DNA of 45,786 nt from Patescibacteria group bacterium (GTDB lineage Bacteria; Patescibacteriota; Minisyncoccia; Phycocordibacterales; XYD1-FULL-46-19): positions 1-45,786 of the forward strand of contig JAKJEI010000005.1 in assembly GCA_022705505.1 (NCBI GenBank), read 5' to 3'. A program made the translations under genes and the position numbers. Shown piece by piece: positions 7,768 to 14,787 of the stretch (positions are counted from its first letter, which is position 1; each line of letters starts with the position of its first letter). The notes under the pieces were generated by a model. It saw only the letters and a list, made by a program, of their open reading frames with translations, ran no database searches and was not told the origin of the DNA.

Positions 7768-7861
7768 ATTTTCTATTTTTGTTGTTAGTTTCCTCTCGCC
7801 TGGAACATCCTTGTTGTTTTTTGTCTCACTCTAAATATTTGGGCGGCAAAATCCGTCTGAC

Positions 7862-7901
7862 CGTCAAGGGCTGAAGTATTTTTCACCTTCAGCCCTTGAC
7901 G
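7862..7901. other. Perfect 15-bp stem-loop without U-tract
   Basis: Arms 7862-7876 and 7887-7901 (CGTCAAGGGCTGAAG) pair perfectly around a 10-nt loop. It lies between the small membrane protein gene and tig, both on the minus strand. There is no T-run on either side, so it is not a standard terminator; RNA processing, stability or a Rho-independent pause are options. Confidence 0.6.
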
Positions 7902-7935
7902 CGAAACAAAAGCATTCCGGGTGAGAGGGGGGTTT

Positions 7936-8151
7936 CTATCCCGCGATTCCCTCTTCAGCCGGTTCGGTTTCAAAAATAATTTCACTAGCCGTAGCTGTCT
8001 CTTCCGGAACCCCTTTGTTAATTGGCATTTCTATGACTGGTTCGTTTTCTTGTTGGCCATAGCCCAAAAAGGCAAACAAACCGCCAAAGAAGATAATGGC
8101 CAATATCAGCACGATGCCAATAACTGGTCCAATTGTTTCTTCGTCTTGCAT
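7936..8151 (-). CDS. Small single-pass membrane protein, hypothetical
   Basis: A 71-aa protein: short acidic N-terminus (MQDEETIG), one strongly hydrophobic helix (about 8-31) and an acidic tail with no cysteines (NEPVIEMPINKG...EPAEEG). Similar short acidic one-helix proteins are common hypotheticals in Patescibacteria, but I know of no function. It lies between tig and ppa on the same strand with its own extended -10 promoter. Confidence 0.7.
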   Translation of the reverse strand: MQDEETIGPVIGIVLILAIIFFGGLFAFLGYGQQENEPVIEMPINKGVPEETATASEIIFETEPAEEGIAG

Positions 8152-8185
8152 ATTTTAGAGAGAGTTAGATTGATAAGCTAAATTT

Positions 8186-8194
8186 ATTATAACA
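8186..8194 (-). promoter_or_regulatory. Extended -10 promoter of the 71-aa membrane protein
   Basis: On the minus strand TGT immediately precedes TATAAT (8186-8191). The predicted start is near 8180 with a leader of about 30 nt. No good -35 box is visible. Confidence 0.5.
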
Positions 8195-8220
8195 ATTTTG
8201 GGCGAAAGGGGAATCGGCCA

Positions 8221-8754
8221 TTAGGCGGGTTGTTTGACGAACTTGTTTTCGTAAAGTTCAAGCCCTTCTTTAAAAATGGCTCGCGCTTTGGCCGCTCCTC
8301 CAAACCCATTAACTTTTACCTCTTTGTTTTGAAGCGCTTTGTAGGTGGAGTAAAAGTGTTCCATTTCTTTTAGGGTGTGTTTATTGACATCGCCAAGGTC
8401 TTTGACCTCGCTCCAGCGCGGGTCTTCTTTGGGAACAGCGATAATTTTGTCGTCGGCTTCGCCATCGTCTATCATGTGCATTACCCCAACCGGCCTGGCT
8501 TCCACCAAGATGCCGGGTTGGAGCGGGAAGGTGGTCAAGACAATTACGTCCAAAGGATCATTGTCGTGCCAAAGCGACTTTGGCACAAAACCGTAGTCAA
8601 ACGGAAAATCTTGCGCGGTGTGAGCGGCGCGATCAAGTTTGATTAAACCGGTTTTTTTATCTACCTCATATTTATTTTTTGAGCCTTTGCCGATTTCGAT
8701 TATGACGTTCATCTCCTCGGCTTCTCCCGGCTCAATCTCATGCCATAGATTCAT
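8221..8754 (-). CDS. ppa: Inorganic pyrophosphatase (family I)
   Basis: Soluble Mg-dependent enzyme hydrolysing pyrophosphate to two phosphates, pulling nucleotide-polymerising and activating reactions forward. The 177-aa protein has normal length and keeps the family I active-site set: E20, K28-Y29-E30, R42, Y54, the signature DNDPLDV (64-70), D96-D97 and DDK (101-103). The ATG at 8754 is preceded by an AT-rich stretch without a Shine-Dalgarno. It follows nusA on the same strand after 50 bp and may be co-transcribed with it. Confidence 0.97.
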   Translation of the reverse strand: MNLWHEIEPGEAEEMNVIIEIGKGSKNKYEVDKKTGLIKLDRAAHTAQDFPFDYGFVPKSLWHDNDPLDVIVLTTFPLQPGILVEARPVGVMHMIDDGEADDKIIAVPKEDPRWSEVKDLGDVNKHTLKEMEHFYSTYKALQNKEVKVNGFGGAAKARAIFKEGLELYENKFVKQPA

Positions 8755-8804
8755 ATATTTTGTTTGAGTTTAATTATTTGTAAATTCGTTTGTTAATATC
8801 GCAT

Positions 8805-10058
8805 TTATTCGCTACCATCGTCTACATTGCCGCCGTCCGCGAATTCTTCATCTTCAGGAGAATTAGCAATTTCGCTTTGAATCTTTAGACCCTCTGGTTC
8901 GGTTCCTTCAGGCGTGCTGATGTCAATTTTCCAACCGGTCAACTTGGCAGCCAAGCGGGCGTTTTGGCCACCTTTGCCCACGGCTAAAGAAAATTGGTCG
9001 GGCGCCACTTCTATTTGGGCCTCGTGGTTTTCTTCGTCCAGTTCAATTTTTAGGACTTTGGCCGGTGAGAGAGCGTTGCTAATAAACAACTCTTCGTCTT
9101 CGGACCATTCAATTATATCAATTTTTTCTCCTCCTAGCTCGTTGATAACCGTAGAAACGCGGGAACCTTTTTGACCGACGCAGGAACCAACAGGGTCAAT
9201 ACTCGCGTTGTGTGACATTACGGCAACTTTGGAGCGAGCGCCGGCTTCGCGGGCAATGGCCTTGATTTCTACTACGCCGCTGGAGATTTCTGGCGCTTCG
9301 GTTTCAAATAATCTGGCAATGAATTGTGGATGAGAACGGGATAAACGCAAGTTGATGCCGCGCGGCGTTTCTTCCACTTGATACAAATACGCGCGAATTC
9401 GTTCGCCGGGACGATAAAATTCGCCGGCAATTTGGTCTTCACGCATAATAATGGCCACTGTGCGGCCCAAGTCCACGAAAACATTACCCCGGTCTACTTT
9501 TTGGACGATGCCGCTTAAGATTTCTCCCTCTTTTTCTCGATATTCGTCAAGGGTGGTTTCTTTTTCAGCTTCGCGAATGCGTTGGATAATGACTTGTTTG
9601 GCCGTTTGGGCGGCAATGCGACCATAGTCATCTTTTGTTTCTAAGGGGAAAATTAATTCTTCGCCAATATTGGCGTCTTTTTTGATTTTGCGCGCGTCTT
9701 CCAACCAGATATGGTGTTCTTCGTTGAAACGAGGCAAAATTTCTGCTCCTTCGTCCCCAGCGTCTTCTTTTGTCGCCTCTTTTTTCTCTATGATTAGAGT
9801 TTCCGCTGTCTCTTCCCCACCATCCTCTTCTGGCGGCCGAACGCTTGTTTCATCCACGACTATTTTGATTTGGGAAAAATCGGTCGCGCCGCTATCCAAA
9901 TCAAATTTGGCCCTGATAATCTGGCCCTTTTTGCCATAATCTTTTTTGTAAGCGGCGACCAAGGCGTCTTCAATCGCGCTTAAAATCTTTTCTCGGGGGA
10001 CGCGCTTTTCTTCTTCCAGTTGGTCAAGACCGACCTTGAGAGCTTTTAAATCCATCAT
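8805..10058 (-). CDS. nusA: Transcription factor NusA
   Basis: Binds RNA polymerase and modulates pausing, termination and antitermination. The 417-aa protein has an N-terminal RNAP-binding domain interrupted near 80-150 by an acidic, low-complexity insertion (PPEEDGGEETAE... EDAGDEGAE), an S1 domain (GEILSGIVQKVDRGNVFVDLG), then KH1 with VGSCVGQKGSRV and KH2 with AVGKGGQNARLAAKL, and an acidic tail. The extra C-terminal repeats of enterobacterial NusA are absent. Two adjacent ATGs (10058, 10055) are possible. The usual partners rimP and infB are not adjacent. A TATAAT lies only 1-4 nt before these ATGs. Confidence 0.95.
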   Translation of the reverse strand: MMDLKALKVGLDQLEEEKRVPREKILSAIEDALVAAYKKDYGKKGQIIRAKFDLDSGATDFSQIKIVVDETSVRPPEEDGGEETAETLIIEKKEATKEDAGDEGAEILPRFNEEHHIWLEDARKIKKDANIGEELIFPLETKDDYGRIAAQTAKQVIIQRIREAEKETTLDEYREKEGEILSGIVQKVDRGNVFVDLGRTVAIIMREDQIAGEFYRPGERIRAYLYQVEETPRGINLRLSRSHPQFIARLFETEAPEISSGVVEIKAIAREAGARSKVAVMSHNASIDPVGSCVGQKGSRVSTVINELGGEKIDIIEWSEDEELFISNALSPAKVLKIELDEENHEAQIEVAPDQFSLAVGKGGQNARLAAKLTGWKIDISTPEGTEPEGLKIQSEIANSPEDEEFADGGNVDDGSE

Positions 10059-10117
10059 AATTATAATGATTTAGGGTTAATAATATTAATCAAGGGTTTT
10101 GGGCCCTCATTTCTTTT

Positions 10118-10161
10118 TTTAACAAAAAAGTCCGCAACTCTGTCAAGCTCGGACTCTTTTT
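10118..10161. promoter_or_regulatory. Terminator-like hairpin with embedded TTGACA upstream of nusA
   Basis: AGTCCG (10129-10134) pairs with CGGACT (10150-10155) around a 15-nt loop, with T-runs on both sides. On the minus strand it lies in the upstream region of nusA, and its loop holds TTGACA (10141-10146) 17 nt from a weak GTTAAA. It could be an attenuator for nusA, a promoter, or an insulator between divergent genes. The rest of 10059-10414 holds no ORF I support. Confidence 0.5.
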
Positions 10162-10328
10162 ATTGTATCACTACGTAAACAAAAGGTCAAAGGGCAGATG
10201 TTAAAAAATTCATATAGGATGCTGATAAAACCTAAGTTTATTTCTGTGAACGTCTGCGTTTTATCTGTGCAAGACTAGTTATCAACAGTTTTGGTTGACA
10301 TCGGCTACCAGGGCGGGTTGGTTTGTAA

Positions 10329-10334
10329 TATAAT
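10329..10334 (+). promoter_or_regulatory. Possible -10 box for the 116-aa repeat protein
   Basis: A perfect TATAAT about 80 nt before the ATG at 10415. The only good TTGACA (10295-10300) is too far upstream (28 nt), so this is weakly supported. Confidence 0.3.
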
Positions 10335-10414
10335 GATAGCTAGAAGGGAGGGTCCCTAAGTTTTGATGATTACGTCAAAATTGTCTTATTAATAATTTAA
10401 CAAATAATATTTCT

Positions 10415-10765
10415 ATGGAAAATTTTAACCCAATGGAGCAAACGAACCCCCAAGAGCCGGTCCAAGAATCAACGCCAGCTCGGGAAGGCAGCTCAATCAA
10501 AAAGATTATCTGGATTGTTGTCGCCATTATTATTGTGTTGCTGGTGGTTTTGGCCGTTATCGGCAGTCGCTCAGCGAGTCAACCTGGCGAATTAACTGAA
10601 CAAGAAAAACAAGATTTGATTGATGCCTTAAATCAAAATCCCGGTCCGGAATTAACTAACGAGGAAATCTCAACTTTAGAAGCGGCCTTGAATGAAGGGG
10701 CCGATAAAGTGCCGGAGTTGTCTGAACAAGAAAAACAAGAATTGCTCGACGCTTTAAACCAATAG
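10415..10765 (+). CDS. Membrane-anchored protein with three short helical repeats
   Basis: A 116-aa protein. A polar, Pro/Gln/Glu-rich N-terminus is followed by SIKKIIW and a hydrophobic helix (about 29-49); the basic residues before the helix predict N-in, C-out. The outer part has three copies of a roughly 20-residue unit: ELTEQEKQDLIDALNQ, ELTNEEISTLEAALNEG and ELSEQEKQELLDALNQ, separated by short Pro/Gly linkers. I do not recognise the family. It lies 27 bp before the secreted dockerin-bearing protein and may be co-expressed with it. Confidence 0.75.
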   Translation: MENFNPMEQTNPQEPVQESTPAREGSSIKKIIWIVVAIIIVLLVVLAVIGSRSASQPGELTEQEKQDLIDALNQNPGPELTNEEISTLEAALNEGADKVPELSEQEKQELLDALNQ

Positions 10766-10792
10766 GTTAACAATAATAATTAATCATAAACT

Positions 10793-13054
10793 ATGACAAA
10801 GCATCCAAAAGTTATTTTTATGGCTATGGCTGTCGTGGGTTTCCTCGGCCTGGCCGTCTTTTCCGTCTTCGCCGAAGCGCCCTCCGGTAATCCGCCACAC
10901 TGTCCGGAGAGCAACCCGGCTTGTAATCCACCGGTCAATGTCGGCCCGGCTTCTCAGATAAAGAATGGCGCGCTGGGTATTTTGGGGAATTTTTCGGTTG
11001 GCTTTGGTTCAAGCCCCAAAACAGCGACCGTCATTGATACTTTGGAAGTAAAAAGGGGAATTGATTCTACAGATGTTATTTCCGTTAAGCCCCCCAAGGC
11101 TTCTACCGTTACCAATGCCAGCATTTCAACTTCCGGCAATTTGGATTTGGTCAGCAACAACAGCACGGCTTTCTCTAATGTTTATATCAAAAATTCCATC
11201 GGTGGTGATAAGGGCGCCAACCTCGTCGTAACCAAGGGCGTGGTTCAGTCTATTCAAACGGCGAGCGAGGGCAGTTTGATTTTGGGTAATAACAACGCCA
11301 AAGTTTGGTCGCCTTGGGTGAGCTCTCTGCATTTCAGTGTTTTTCCGGATGTTAAGGGGGGAACCGGTCAGATGGCCTTTTCTTTTGAGGGAAACGGTTC
11401 GACTGAAGGCCGAAAGTTTATGATGCAGAAAGACTTTTTCCGGCCAATGGAAGATAATTATGCCACATTGGGTATCCCGTTCGCCCGCTGGAAAAATGTC
11501 TATTCAGTCGGGGCCGATGTTGGCAATATCACTATTCGCGGTGGCAATCCCGCACTTAACAAAATTTTAGCTTCTGACGCGGTAGGCTTGGCTTCCTGGA
11601 AAACAGCGGCTGAACTTGGGTTGGACAGTGGCAGCGGAGTTTCCAACTGGACATTAACTGGCACTAACCTTACCAACAATAATACCACCGGCAATGTGGG
11701 AATTGGGATAACTCCGACAGCCAGACTCCATGTTAATGGCAGTGTTAAGGTGGGACAAAAGAATCCGCTTGAAATGGGAGCCGGTTTGTCCAAAGAAAGC
11801 AGCGCTGGCAAAATTGCCTATCAACTTTTTTCTTCTGGATTGGATATTGTTGGCGCTGGCACCGTTAACGGGTCGCGATTAGTTAAACTTTGGGATAATG
11901 TGGAAGTTCCTAGCACAATCACTACAAACAACTTAAAAGCGGTCAACCTTTGCACCACCGCTGGCGCTTGCGCCACAGTGCAAAATATTATAAACGGCCT
12001 TAGCAACAGTTTGACCCCAGGCGGTCTAGGCTATGACATTGATGCCAATGGCCGAGTTGACCAAGCAGACCAAACAATTGTGGTGAATTGCAGTTTGGGT
12101 GCATCTTCTTGTACTTCTCTTTATCGTTTACGTTCTGACCTCAACCGTGATGGCCGCGTTGATACAGCGGATGTCCAAATGATAACTAACGCTGCCTTGT
12201 TTCATAAAGCTCATTGGTTAGCTTCTGGTGATAATATATACAGTTCAAACACCGGCAATGTGGGGATTGGGATTTCTACTCCAGTATCTAAATTGACAGT
12301 CAACGGTAATATCAGAGGCGCGACTCTTCAGTCAATTACTGGTTCTGATACCGGTGTGCTTACTTTTGGTTCAAACGTCAATGCCAAGGTCTTGGCTCCT
12401 TGGATTGACGCTCTGCATTTTAGTGTTTCCCCGGGCAAAGAAATAGGGACTGGTTCAATGGCCTTCACTTTTGGAGGTGATGGCGTGATGACTGGCCGTA
12501 AATACTTCTTAAATGCTACGGCTTTCAGGCCCTCTGCTTCAGGTGGCGCCACCTTAGGTATTTCTGACGCTCGCTGGGGAACCCTTTATTCAACAAGCGC
12601 AGATGTTTCTGGTCAGGTTACAATCAGGGGTGGCAATCCGGGGGCCAACAAAATTTTGACTTCCGATGCCACTGGCTTGGCTTCGTGGAAAACGGCAAGG
12701 GAAGCAAAGTTGAGGTCAAGCGAACTTGGCACCATTGGTAATGGTTTAGTAAAATGTTCTCATATAAATTACCGCGATACTTATTTTTCTTGTTATCAAC
12801 CTAAGGTGGTTTGGATTACTGATGTAGGTTTAGTAGCAACCGCTAAGCCCACCGCTGATACGGAAGTGACTATAGGTACGATTACAAGAAATGCCGTTTG
12901 TTTGGCCTTGGGAGGAGTCAGTAGTCCTTCGGGCCACGTTGATCCTGACGGGTATCAGGCATCAACGTTTTTTGCATCTTTATCAAAAAGTTGGGTCTTG
13001 TCTCCCCTGCCCACGGTTGTGTATAACCAAATTGATTGTAAATATGAGTTTTAA
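10793..13054 (+). CDS. Secreted repeat protein with internal dockerin-like domain
   Basis: A 753-aa predicted exported protein with an N-terminal signal peptide (hydrophobic 8-26, likely cut near FAEA). About 115 residues are duplicated: roughly 161-273 and 522-640 share LHFSV, the RRK/GRK-F segment, FRP, ATLGI, the ADV...IRGGNP..NKIL.SDA.GLASWKTA block. Each copy is linked to a 'GNVGIG...LHVNG' unit of the sort found in fibre-like surface proteins. Between them lies a dockerin-type pair of calcium loops, DIDANGRVDQAD (415-426) and DLNRDGRVDTAD (449-460). The C-terminal 110 residues contain four Cys. A cell-surface adhesin or scaffold role is inferred. Confidence 0.8.
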   Translation: MTKHPKVIFMAMAVVGFLGLAVFSVFAEAPSGNPPHCPESNPACNPPVNVGPASQIKNGALGILGNFSVGFGSSPKTATVIDTLEVKRGIDSTDVISVKPPKASTVTNASISTSGNLDLVSNNSTAFSNVYIKNSIGGDKGANLVVTKGVVQSIQTASEGSLILGNNNAKVWSPWVSSLHFSVFPDVKGGTGQMAFSFEGNGSTEGRKFMMQKDFFRPMEDNYATLGIPFARWKNVYSVGADVGNITIRGGNPALNKILASDAVGLASWKTAAELGLDSGSGVSNWTLTGTNLTNNNTTGNVGIGITPTARLHVNGSVKVGQKNPLEMGAGLSKESSAGKIAYQLFSSGLDIVGAGTVNGSRLVKLWDNVEVPSTITTNNLKAVNLCTTAGACATVQNIINGLSNSLTPGGLGYDIDANGRVDQADQTIVVNCSLGASSCTSLYRLRSDLNRDGRVDTADVQMITNAALFHKAHWLASGDNIYSSNTGNVGIGISTPVSKLTVNGNIRGATLQSITGSDTGVLTFGSNVNAKVLAPWIDALHFSVSPGKEIGTGSMAFTFGGDGVMTGRKYFLNATAFRPSASGGATLGISDARWGTLYSTSADVSGQVTIRGGNPGANKILTSDATGLASWKTAREAKLRSSELGTIGNGLVKCSHINYRDTYFSCYQPKVVWITDVGLVATAKPTADTEVTIGTITRNAVCLALGGVSSPSGHVDPDGYQASTFFASLSKSWVLSPLPTVVYNQIDCKYEF

Positions 13055-13067
13055 CACCTTTACTGTA

Positions 13068-13226
13068 AAAGGGGAGCTACCCAGCTCCCCTTTAGGGTGT
13101 TTTGTGGTCTAATTTGTTTTCAACTTGGCGCTGCCTATCCAAAACTTGAAGTATAAAGGGGAGATACCCATCTCCCCTTTGGGGCGTTTTGTGGTGTAAT
13201 ATGTTTTCAACTTGGCGCTGTCTATC
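13068..13226 (+). repeat. Tandem 72-bp repeat, each copy with an 11-bp hairpin
   Basis: Copies at 13068-13139 and 13155-13226 (period 87 bp) match at 65 of 72 positions. Each starts with an 11-bp perfect stem (13068-13078/13083-13093 and 13155-13165/13170-13180) and loop ACCC. Two of the seven differences are a compensatory C-G to A-T change in the stem. The conserved 3' part includes TTTTCAACTTGGCGCTG. It lies directly after the dockerin-protein gene; the first hairpin may act as its terminator. Confidence 0.85.
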
Positions 13227-13254
13227 TCTATCTTGATGACTTTGTCTTTCTGTT

Positions 13255-14550
13255 TTGTTAAACTTTAACCAAGTGAACAAAACCCCCAAAAATTTTTTTT
13301 CTCCTAATTCCGGCTTTCAATTACGCAATTTTTATTCCATAGTGGTCTTTTTTTCTTTTGCCTTGCCTCTGTTGATTGCTTCGTTGTTCCTTTTGGCCCC
13401 TAGTTTATTCGGTTGGCTTAGTAATTTTAAAGAACTAATTTGGCTTTTAATCGCTACGGCGGTTTTTCAAATCATAGTTTTTGGACTTCATAAAATTACC
13501 AAGCGACCAATTTTTTGGACTTTTTTTGCTGCCGGTTGGGTAGTTTTTTATTTTTTGATGTTGATGTTTACCGGTGGTGCAGAGAGTCCCTTTATTTTCT
13601 TTTTAGTGATGCCTCTTTTGTCTTCTACTGTTAGTTTGGACTTGCGAGAAATAAAAAATATAGCGGTTGCCACAACTCTTTGTTTGGGTTCGGTTATTAT
13701 CGTTTTTCCTGACCAGTACTCAACGCCTTCTATTTTGGTGATGCATATTGTAAATACCGGTATTTTTGCGGTCATTGGTTTTTATTTATACAACGTTGTG
13801 CGAGAAATTTTAACTCTGCGAGATGAAAAAGAGATAACTAAGCAAAAAATTGATGATTTGCGAGAAATAGACAAGATCAAAAAATCCTTTTTGACCGCTT
13901 CTTCGCATAAGTTGCGGACGCCGTTAACGGCGGCCAAGTGGTCTCTTGGGGAGTTAAAAAATAAATCCTTAAATGAAGAGGCCCAGGACTTGGTGCATAT
14001 CGGTGACCAAAAAATTGATGAAACCTTGCAACTGGTAAACAAATTTTTGCAAGTTATTCAAATAGATATTGAGAGTTTGGATCAAAAAAGGAATGAAAAA
14101 ACTTTGCTTGAAGAATTGCTTAAAGAAACCGTAAAGAAAAATAAGGATTTGGCTAAAAGTAATAAAGTAACTATAAATTTAAATTTAGACGAAAATCCAA
14201 ATCCAGTTGTGGTCGACAAAATGTTATTGTTAAGCGCTCTTTCCGTGATAGTGGAAAACGCTATTTATTACTCACCAAAAGGCAAGGTGACAATAGAAAG
14301 CGCTTCTTTGGGGGATAGGGTTCTTGTCAAAGTTTTTGATACAGGAATTGGCATCGCCAAGGAGGATCTTTCTCATATTTTTGAACAGTTTTATCGCGCT
14401 GATAACGCGATTATTCTTTGGCCGGATAATGTGGGGCTAGGCCTCTTTTTGGCCAAAAGAATAATAGAGAAAGTTGGTGGTGGCATCTCTGTTTCTTCGG
14501 AATTAGGAGAGGGGACAAAGGTGGAGATTTTTTTACCGAGGGCGAATTAG
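13255..14550 (+). CDS. Orphan sensor histidine kinase
   Basis: A 431-aa membrane kinase. About six hydrophobic segments fill residues 27-185, with no recognisable periplasmic sensor domain. The HisKA dimerisation domain has the phospho-acceptor H218 in SSHKLRTPLTA; the HATPase domain has the N-box (N335 in VENA), G1 box DTGIGIA (362-368) and G2 box GLGLFLAKRI (394-403). It should autophosphorylate and pass phosphate to a response regulator, but none is adjacent. The start is unclear: TTG at 13255 or GTG at 13273, neither with a Shine-Dalgarno. No stimulus can be deduced; the pilus genes downstream are a possible but unproven link. Confidence 0.92.
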   Translation: MLNFNQVNKTPKNFFSPNSGFQLRNFYSIVVFFSFALPLLIASLFLLAPSLFGWLSNFKELIWLLIATAVFQIIVFGLHKITKRPIFWTFFAAGWVVFYFLMLMFTGGAESPFIFFLVMPLLSSTVSLDLREIKNIAVATTLCLGSVIIVFPDQYSTPSILVMHIVNTGIFAVIGFYLYNVVREILTLRDEKEITKQKIDDLREIDKIKKSFLTASSHKLRTPLTAAKWSLGELKNKSLNEEAQDLVHIGDQKIDETLQLVNKFLQVIQIDIESLDQKRNEKTLLEELLKETVKKNKDLAKSNKVTINLNLDENPNPVVVDKMLLLSALSVIVENAIYYSPKGKVTIESASLGDRVLVKVFDTGIGIAKEDLSHIFEQFYRADNAIILWPDNVGLGLFLAKRIIEKVGGGISVSSELGEGTKVEIFLPRAN

Positions 14551-14752
14551 ATATTGCCACGATTCTAGTCTTGTTTTAGCCTTCGGGGTCAGATTGATCT
14601 CCCGGATGGCGATGTAATTTATTTTAACTTTTTCGTATTTGTTAACTTTTTTATTTGTCGGCCCTTTTCTCTTCTTGTTTTTAATTTTTGAATTTTCAAT
14701 TTTAATTTTCCCTGGAGGTTATCCACCTGGTTTTCTCTTTTCCATGGCGAAG

Positions 14753-14758
14753 TATGAT
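14753..14758 (+). promoter_or_regulatory. Possible -10 box of the pilus cluster
   Basis: TATGAT, overlapping TAAAAT, lies about 29 nt before the pilB ATG. No -35 box is convincing. The 14551-14787 gap holds no ORF I support and is mostly T-rich low-complexity sequence. Confidence 0.3.
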
Positions 14759-14787
14759 AAAATGTAGATGTTTAAAACATAAACTCT

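Noticed and set aside
10295-10300. TTGACA as the -35 of the 116-aa gene's promoter
   Set aside because: It lies 28 nt from the only good TATAAT, and no acceptable -10 exists at 15-19 nt.
13092-13289. Minus-strand ORF of 65 aa with repeated DRQRQVEN
   Set aside because: It is the reverse of the tandem hairpin repeat, whose 87-bp period happens to be a multiple of three. It has no start signal and overlaps structured DNA.
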